The translations under genes and the position numbers were made by a program. The notes beneath the pieces were generated by a model that saw only the letters and a list, made by a program, of their open reading frames with translations, was not told where the DNA came from and made no database searches. A stretch of DNA of 51,829 nucleotides from contig JAPLEL010000077.1 of the NCBI GenBank assembly GCA_026391415.1, positions 1 through 51,829 of the forward strand. The letters run 5' to 3'. Of this stretch, positions 46,217 to 51,829 are shown piece after piece. This DNA comes from Bacteroidota bacterium (GTDB taxonomy: Bacteria > Bacteroidota > Bacteroidia > Chitinophagales > Chitinophagaceae). Within the stretch, counting starts at the first letter, position 1. Each line of letters opens with the position of its first letter.

Positions 46217-48604
46217 TTATTTTTGAAAGAACTTACTATAGTGTAACATTTTTCCTTCATTATCCATCCCCTCTAATACTACTCTAAATGATTTACTGAT
46301 ATCGTTATTATAAAAAACAATTTTTACTTTTTTATTATCATTGTCTGTTCTAATAACAGGATTCCATAATAAAGTATTACGGGTGTCCAGTGTATTAAAA
46401 TTCACTTGTTCTTCGGCATAATTCGGCGTGTAAAATTCACGAATAGGCGCATAACCTGGTACCATTACAAAATCTAAACCTCTTGCCGCTCTCATTGCAT
46501 CTGCCCCTTTCTTGGTATATACAACAATTGCACCACCACTCCCACCTCCAAATCCACCAAAAAATGGTGGTCGAAATACTTTAATTAAAGCAATATCACT
46601 AATGCTAATACTATTTATCATATCTCCACTTACACTCATTTCGTTCATATAAAAAGAAGTGCGCGAATTCCTCCAAGTTACAATTGGATTAGACGGATTT
46701 AAATTATTAATGGTTAAACCCGCAACCCTTCCTTGTAAATAAGATAACACATCACCACCTGCAGATATTTCATTGTTCATATCAAACAGATAGCCATCTC
46801 CACCAGTAAACATACCCGAAGTGTATTGTTCATCGAGCTCTTGTTTGCGCGATTTAACTTTTGAGTTAACAATCACTTCTTTCAGCGTGGTTTGCAATTT
46901 TAGCAATTCGGCTTTTTTCTGTTCATTAGCAAAATACATCATTCGTGCAGTGCCAGTAGTATCTATCAAAATATGTGTGGTATATAAAATACGTTTGGGG
47001 TCGGCTTTTAATAAATTGGTTTGAATAATTACATTACTTCTAAAAGATAAACCTGTTCCATTTAGTTGGTAAAATACTTTAGTAGTATCAAAAAACATTA
47101 TATCATTCTGTTTAAAAGTTCCGTCTGGCAGAAGGGGTAAAAACAACATTAGTTTTGAAGAATCTTTCGATAATAAAATCAAATTCATCAATGCCGCTTT
47201 TTTAATTTTAGCATCTGTTATATTTTCAATTTTACCCATTAAATTCATATAACTAGTATCCCTTAAAAAATGCGTTGGCTTATTGTAATCATTAAATATT
47301 TGTTTCCAAGTATATTTACGCCAGCCATTCGTAAGCATTACAAGGTCTAAATGATCTGAAGCGCTATCTGCATCTGAACTAAAATAATAGGCTGGATGAT
47401 GAATATATCCTTTTAAATCACCAGCAAGTAATAATTGCGAAACAATGCTATTGTCTGGCGCAGCACTAGAAAGCCCATCAGTAATAGACAAAGATAAATT
47501 TGCATTCGTGCTATCTTGAATTTCTATTTCTAAAACATTTTTTTCTCTTTTGTAGAGGTTTAATGTATCGAATTTAATTTTTGCATTAAGTGTATATTCT
47601 TTGTTGTTTACAAAAATTAATCTTTCTGCAATGGGTTGGTTATTGGCGTCAAAAATAGTTACTTGTACAATGGAAGATGGAAATTGGCTAACAGGAATTC
47701 TGCTTGTTGCGTTTAGCTTATCAGACAAATTGGCCACCGCTTTAAAAATTACTTGGCCTGCAACTTGCGCAACCACCGTGAGTCTTTTCATTGATTCTGG
47801 AACAGAATCAGATCGCTGTATATGAAAAACACGATCGAGTTTTCCGTTTTCAAAATGAACACTAATACCTACTGGCTGAGCCGTTGGTAAGATTGTTTTG
47901 TGTAAGCGGCCCAGTTGGTCATTCCACTCAGCGGTAAACACATCATTGGGTTGTGGTAGATAATAAAATTTACCCATGCCATCGTGTTGGCTAGCAAAAG
48001 CAACTACCGAGTCGCCATCTTTATTTTTTACTACTCCCGAAATGTTTTCTGGTAAGCCCAATTGGTTGATGGCTTTAAAAGCCATCACACTTGGAATTAG
48101 TTCAATCAAATTTCCAGCTTCTGGTAAAAATTGTATGGTTGCTTCTGGCAAACTACCAGTAGCGTTATTAGCCATTATTTTTATTGGAATAACACTCAAT
48201 TGCTTGCGGAAAAAATAAGCCGAGTCAAAATTGCTCATCCATTGTGTATAAGCAACTGTTTGAATGGATGTGCCCATATATTTTTCTGGAATAATAAAAC
48301 TACCCCAAGAAGATCCATATACAATAGGCCTTGTGCTGTGCTCCAACAATTTTCCACTTGCATCAAAAAAATCAATGTAAATATTTTTCGAAATCTCAGA
48401 CGGTTCTAACCCTAGCATTAAGTATGCTTTGAACCAAATAGTTTGGCCTGGAGCATAGTGGTTGTTGTCGAACTGAACGTAAATTTTTTCGGTGGGCCTT
48501 GCTTGGTACCATTGGGTTAAAACAGTATCAATCGATTGTGCTTTTGCTGAAAGCGCTAATTGAAAAATCAAACAACCACTTAGTACAATTTTATTGTATT
48601 TCAT
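46217..48604 (-). CDS. Secreted MG2-like / TonB-plug-like protein
   Basis: The ATG at 48604 (preferred to the TTG two codons upstream) gives 795 residues with a signal peptide ending near AKAQS. The front part resembles macroglobulin-type beta domains (RPTEKIYVQFDNNHYAPGQT, then IWFKAYLM). Near 590-710 there is a plug-like section with LDEQYTSGMFTGGDGYLF, VLSYLQGRVAGLTINNL and GGSGGAIVVYTKKG, as in SusC plugs. No barrel follows. Related Bacteroidota proteins are annotated as carboxypeptidase-like or TonB-plug-containing; function is unknown. It lies between a TolC gene and the aminotransferase. Confidence 0.85.
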   Translation of the reverse strand: MKYNKIVLSGCLIFQLALSAKAQSIDTVLTQWYQARPTEKIYVQFDNNHYAPGQTIWFKAYLMLGLEPSEISKNIYIDFFDASGKLLEHSTRPIVYGSSWGSFIIPEKYMGTSIQTVAYTQWMSNFDSAYFFRKQLSVIPIKIMANNATGSLPEATIQFLPEAGNLIELIPSVMAFKAINQLGLPENISGVVKNKDGDSVVAFASQHDGMGKFYYLPQPNDVFTAEWNDQLGRLHKTILPTAQPVGISVHFENGKLDRVFHIQRSDSVPESMKRLTVVAQVAGQVIFKAVANLSDKLNATSRIPVSQFPSSIVQVTIFDANNQPIAERLIFVNNKEYTLNAKIKFDTLNLYKREKNVLEIEIQDSTNANLSLSITDGLSSAAPDNSIVSQLLLAGDLKGYIHHPAYYFSSDADSASDHLDLVMLTNGWRKYTWKQIFNDYNKPTHFLRDTSYMNLMGKIENITDAKIKKAALMNLILLSKDSSKLMLFLPLLPDGTFKQNDIMFFDTTKVFYQLNGTGLSFRSNVIIQTNLLKADPKRILYTTHILIDTTGTARMMYFANEQKKAELLKLQTTLKEVIVNSKVKSRKQELDEQYTSGMFTGGDGYLFDMNNEISAGGDVLSYLQGRVAGLTINNLNPSNPIVTWRNSRTSFYMNEMSVSGDMINSISISDIALIKVFRPPFFGGFGGGSGGAIVVYTKKGADAMRAARGLDFVMVPGYAPIREFYTPNYAEEQVNFNTLDTRNTLLWNPVIRTDNDNKKVKIVFYNNDISKSFRVVLEGMDNEGKMLHYSKFFQK

Positions 48605-48640
48605 TTTCAATTGGGCTTGTAAAAACGATGGAAAAGAATA

Positions 48641-49945
48641 TTAATTCACCAAACGACTTGCCAAACGCTTCAATTCAATTTCAGCAATTTTAGCTGTATA
48701 ATTTAAATTGTATAATCGAAAACTAGCTGCTTCAAAGCTTTGCTGTGCTTGTTTTACATCAATTATTGTTGCCTGACCCAATTCAAATTTTTGCGCAATC
48801 AAATCGAGTAATTCTTGCGATAAATGCACATTGTCTTGTTCTGTTTGCAATTGCGCAAGTGCATTGGCATACGCTTGAAATGTTTTTACTGTGCTAGATT
48901 CGTAATCGAGTAGTAAATTATTGAATTGATTTTTTGAACTGCGGGTATTAATAGAAGCAATCTGTTGTTGACGCTTAGCAATGGTTCCATTATAAATAGG
49001 AACAGATAAATTAATGCCCACAAATGGACCATAGCTTTGGTTCAACCAAATAAAACCTGCAGCACTTTTAGCACTCGATAAATTAAATCCAGTAGAAGCA
49101 CGCAGTGTTGGATAACGCGTTGCCAATACTTCTTTTTCAATCAATTCATTAATATGAATTTGTTTTTGTGCAGCTATCACTTGAGGGTTTGAACTTAAAT
49201 TTGCCAATATAGAATCTAAGCGAATTGACTTATCAATTAAAATGGTATCCACAATATTAATAGGCTGATTAGCTGGTTGTAAAAACAGTAAGTTTAACAA
49301 ATCTGTTTTTGCTTGATCAATTGTAAGGTATTGTGTTTGCTTTGTTTGTACACTTGCATTCAAGTCTAATTGTGCTTGAAAAATATCGGCATTATTAGCT
49401 ACGCCAATTTGCTTTCTTACAGTGAGTATGGCTAATTTTTGTTTGGATACTTCAATAGAACGATCAAGGGCTCGTAAAAAATATTGCAAACGAACTATAT
49501 CATAATATTTAGCCATCACACCTGCAATGGTATTTTGAATTTGTACCGCCAACAGTTGTTGGTTTTGTTGTTGCAATTCTGCTAACCTGCTTTTAGTTGC
49601 TTGTACTCTTTGTCCATTATACAAAAGCATACTACCCGTAACACCTGTTGCTAAATTATTACTCCCAACATTATTTCTTTTGGTATCTCTAGCAGGATCA
49701 GGGAATTTTTGGTTGATACTAGTTAGCTGTTCGTTATCGCTAAGCGTTGCCGTTACAATTGGCAAACCGCCAGCAATGCCTATATGGTTCGATAGGGCAC
49801 TAATGTCTATATTGTTTTGGGCCAGTTGAATATCATAACTGTTTTTTAAGGCAGTATTGATGGCATCTGTTAATGATAATTTCTGCTGAGAAACTCCCAT
49901 TAAACTAATGGCGCAAAAAATAAGGAACAATAGTTGTTTCTTCAT
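48641..49945 (-). CDS. TolC-family protein
   Basis: The ATG at 49945 gives 434 residues with a signal peptide (MKKQLLFLIFCAISLMGVSQ). The body shows TolC hairpin repeats: LSLTDAINTALKNSYDIQLA at the start, a second half with INLSVPIYNGTIAKRQQQIA, and the final QKFELGQATIIDVKQAQQSF. No adaptor or inner-membrane pump gene is adjacent, unlike the copy at 37499, so its partners are elsewhere. It lies 57 bp downstream of pyrH. Confidence 0.9.
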   Translation of the reverse strand: MKKQLLFLIFCAISLMGVSQQKLSLTDAINTALKNSYDIQLAQNNIDISALSNHIGIAGGLPIVTATLSDNEQLTSINQKFPDPARDTKRNNVGSNNLATGVTGSMLLYNGQRVQATKSRLAELQQQNQQLLAVQIQNTIAGVMAKYYDIVRLQYFLRALDRSIEVSKQKLAILTVRKQIGVANNADIFQAQLDLNASVQTKQTQYLTIDQAKTDLLNLLFLQPANQPINIVDTILIDKSIRLDSILANLSSNPQVIAAQKQIHINELIEKEVLATRYPTLRASTGFNLSSAKSAAGFIWLNQSYGPFVGINLSVPIYNGTIAKRQQQIASINTRSSKNQFNNLLLDYESSTVKTFQAYANALAQLQTEQDNVHLSQELLDLIAQKFELGQATIIDVKQAQQSFEAASFRLYNLNYTAKIAEIELKRLASRLVN

Positions 49946-50002
49946 AACTGTGAATTTACATACTGCATTGAACACAATATAAGCTATTACACCAACGGAT
50001 GA

Positions 50003-50719
50003 CTAGCTTACCAAAGTACCCATATCTTGACCTTGCACTACTCTTAATAGGTTGCCTGGCTCATTCATATCAAATACAATGATGGGTAATTTATTTTCCA
50101 TACAAAGTGTAAATGCTGTCATATCCATTACTTTCAGGTTTTGGTTAATACATTCCTGGAAGCTGATTTTTTCAAAACGGGTAGCGGTTGGGTCCTTTTC
50201 GGGATCGGCAGTATAAATGCCATTCACCCTAGTTCCTTTTAATATTACATCTGCTTTCATTTCAATGGCACGCAAAGAACCAGCTGTATCTGTTGTAAAA
50301 TAAGGATTCCCTGTACCCGCTCCAAATATTACCACCCTACCTTTTTCTAGGTGACGCAAGGCTTTTCTTCTGATATAAGGTTCTGCTACTTGCTCCATAT
50401 TAATAGCGCTTTGTAAACGCGTATAAACACCAATCTTTTCTAACATCGCCTGCATAGCCATTGCATTAATCACCGTAGCCAACATGCCCATATAATCGCC
50501 ATGCGCTCTTTCAATACCACTCTCGGCCTCGTTCATTCCTCTGTAAATATTACCTCCACCAATTACAATGGCTACTTGAACACCTAAATCAACTATGGTT
50601 TTAATGTCTTGTGCGTACTGTTCAATTATGGCAGCGTTAAAAGGATCGCCATTACGTTGATTGCCCAATAGAGCCTCTCCAGATAGTTTCAGTAAAATTC
50701 GTTTGTATTTAGGAAGCAT
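50003..50719 (-). CDS. pyrH: UMP kinase
   Basis: This 238-residue amino-acid-kinase-family enzyme phosphorylates UMP to UDP. The start ATG at 50719 is preferred to a TTG two codons upstream. Motifs are [15 protein letters not shown] at the N-terminus, [29 protein letters not shown], and [20 protein letters not shown] with [19 protein letters not shown]. Length and motifs are normal for bacterial PyrH. It follows tsf, the common tsf-pyrH order, but a terminator and a 5' hairpin separate them. Confidence 0.97.
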   Translation of the reverse strand: MLPKYKRILLKLSGEALLGNQRNGDPFNAAIIEQYAQDIKTIVDLGVQVAIVIGGGNIYRGMNEAESGIERAHGDYMGMLATVINAMAMQAMLEKIGVYTRLQSAINMEQVAEPYIRRKALRHLEKGRVVIFGAGTGNPYFTTDTAGSLRAIEMKADVILKGTRVNGIYTADPEKDPTATRFEKISFQECINQNLKVMDMTAFTLCMENKLPIIVFDMNEPGNLLRVVQGQDMGTLVS

Positions 50720-50726
50720 ATGCAAG

Positions 50727-50748
50727 GGTTATTTACATGCAAATAACC
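50727..50748. promoter_or_regulatory. Inverted repeat just upstream of pyrH
   Basis: GGTTATTT and AAATAACC form a perfect 8-bp inverted repeat with a 6-nt spacer. It ends 7 bp before the pyrH ATG and so would lie in the 5' UTR of its mRNA. It may be a protein-binding site or an RNA hairpin affecting translation. Confidence 0.4.
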
Positions 50749-50820
50749 TTAATTTTTCATGAGCAACCAAAATGAATCCCTCTATCTTAGAAATACACCG
50801 ACGAATTATGCAAATTGCTC

Positions 50821-50860
50821 CAAAAAACAAAGAGGCTGCATCAAAAATGATACAGCCTCT
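50821..50860 (-). terminator. Terminator between tsf and pyrH
   Basis: AGAGGCTG pairs with CAGCCTCT, extended by ATC/GAT after a one-base mismatch, around a 5-nt loop. On the minus strand TTTGTTTTTT follows. It sits 33 bp after the tsf stop codon. Confidence 0.85.
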
Positions 50861-50892
50861 CTTAAAGATATGTTCTTAGAATGCCGCTAGAA

Positions 50893-51732
50893 TTATCCTA
50901 GTGCCACACGTTTGAATTCTGTTACTATTAAATTAGCGCTAACAGATTTTAAATGATCGCCAACTGTTTTGCTGCCGTCTTTTACAAATGCTTGTGCTAA
51001 TAATGTTTGCTCTTTAAAGAAGGCGTTTAATTTTCCTTCTGCAATTTTAGCAATCATTTCGTCTGGTTTGCCAGCCATTTTAGGATCTGCTTTCATGGTT
51101 TCAACCACAATGGCTCTTTCTCTTTCAATGGTAGAAGCAGGAATACTGTCAGCATCAACAGCCAAAGGATTCATTGCAGCAATTTGCATAGCAATATCTT
51201 TTCCAGCTTCAGCAGCTTCTTCAGACATTCCTACTAAAACACCCATACGGTTTGCACCATGGATATAAGAGGCAACAAAAGCTGCTTCAATTCTTTCAAA
51301 TTTAGCAACCCCAATTTTTTCGCCAATAGAAGCTAATTTATCGTTGATTAAGTCAGAAACTTTCACACCGTTAATACTTACTTCGTTTAATTCTTCTGCG
51401 CTTTTAACATTGTTAGAAACAGCAGCTTCAGCAATACCTTGTGCAAATGCAACGAACTCAGGATTTCTTGATACGAAATCAGTTTCGCAACTAATACAAA
51501 CTACAAATCCAGTTTTGTGATCAGCAGAAGTTTTGGCAATAATTACTCCTTCTTTTGCTTCGCGGTCGCTACGTTTAGCGGCTACTTTTTGACCTTGTTT
51601 GCGTAACCAATCAATGGCAGCTTCAAAGTCTCCATTTGTTTCAGTTAAAGCTTTTCTGCAATCCAGCATACCAGCACCAGTTGCCTGACGCAATTTATTG
51701 ATATCAGCGGCGGTTATTGTTACAGTTGACAT
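50893..51732 (-). CDS. tsf: Translation elongation factor Ts
   Basis: This 279-residue protein exchanges GDP for GTP on EF-Tu. The N-terminal UBA-like part (ITAADINKLRQATGAGMLDC and RKALTETNGDFEAAIDWLRK) is diagnostic, followed by the dimerisation core with CETDFVSRNPEFVAFA and IHGANRMGVLVGMS, and the conserved AMQIAAMNPLAV. Length is normal for the family. rpsB, which commonly precedes tsf, would lie beyond the right edge. Confidence 0.97.
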   Translation of the reverse strand: MSTVTITAADINKLRQATGAGMLDCRKALTETNGDFEAAIDWLRKQGQKVAAKRSDREAKEGVIIAKTSADHKTGFVVCISCETDFVSRNPEFVAFAQGIAEAAVSNNVKSAEELNEVSINGVKVSDLINDKLASIGEKIGVAKFERIEAAFVASYIHGANRMGVLVGMSEEAAEAGKDIAMQIAAMNPLAVDADSIPASTIERERAIVVETMKADPKMAGKPDEMIAKIAEGKLNAFFKEQTLLAQAFVKDGSKTVGDHLKSVSANLIVTEFKRVALG

Positions 51733-51763
51733 AATGTATAATTGTATTGATGATTAATTGTTT

Positions 51764-51798
51764 TTCACTGGTTGAGTTTATAACCCGTTAACAGTGAA
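51764..51798. other. Possible hairpin upstream of tsf
   Basis: TTCACT (51764-51769) pairs with AGTGAA (51793-51798), with an inner GGTT/AACC helix. No T tract follows on the minus strand. The stretch from 51733 to the window end shows no gene; it may be the rpsB-tsf spacer or the end of an upstream gene. Confidence 0.3.
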
Positions 51799-51829
51799 TC
51801 GTTGTATAAAAATTTGGGTCATTATGCCA

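Overview
This AT-rich window reads as a member of the Bacteroidota, most likely the Chitinophagales. The signs are a SusC/RagA TonB-dependent receptor, a GH92 glycosidase, a type IX secretion C-terminal domain, a class II KARI, TAnnTTTG -7 elements and the near absence of Shine-Dalgarno sequences. All calls come from reading the sequence; no database search was run.

Layout. (1) 1-14264 is a glycan-use locus: an N-terminal SusC fragment, an AGE-family sugar epimerase, a ROK regulator, a 1289-residue protein joining a complete GH92 alpha-mannosidase to a complete FAD-dependent oxidoreductase, a phosphodiester-glycosidase lipoprotein, a GHL10 protein, a DUF4434 protein, a PAT/AmpG-like transporter and a NagX-like acyltransferase. 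A near-identical 20-bp palindrome-like element lies upstream of SusC and between the transporter and NagX genes. (2) 14265-17967 holds tandem hairpins, a large DUF4114/T9SS secreted protein and an orphan LuxR-type response regulator. (3) 17973-29934 is amino-acid biosynthesis on the minus strand: leuA-ilvD-ilvB-ilvN-ilvC, then thrA-thrB-thrC. The thr operon is preceded by an unannotated 32-residue leader peptide with 13 threonines, a strong case for attenuation. The leuA gene has an intrinsic terminator 28 nt upstream of its start and alternative helices before that. (4) 30150-36749 carries a conserved helical protein of unknown function, an acyl-CoA synthetase and a DUF502-serC-DUF1015 operon. 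(5) 36880-43647 is a TetR-tolC-adaptor-RND efflux operon with an inverted repeat over its -7 element. (6) 43674-51732 holds an AIM24-like protein, a DinB-like protein, an aminotransferase, an MG2/TonB-plug protein, a second TolC, pyrH and tsf.

How it fits together. Region 1 probably captures and degrades an extracellular mannose- and/or GlcNAc-containing glycan, possibly one with phosphodiester-linked sugars. The ROK protein is the likely regulator. Regions 3 to 6 are mostly housekeeping, but the leader RNAs and operators seen there are worth recording. No tRNA, rRNA, CRISPR array, insertion sequence or integrase was seen, and no gene-free stretch is longer than about 300 bases.
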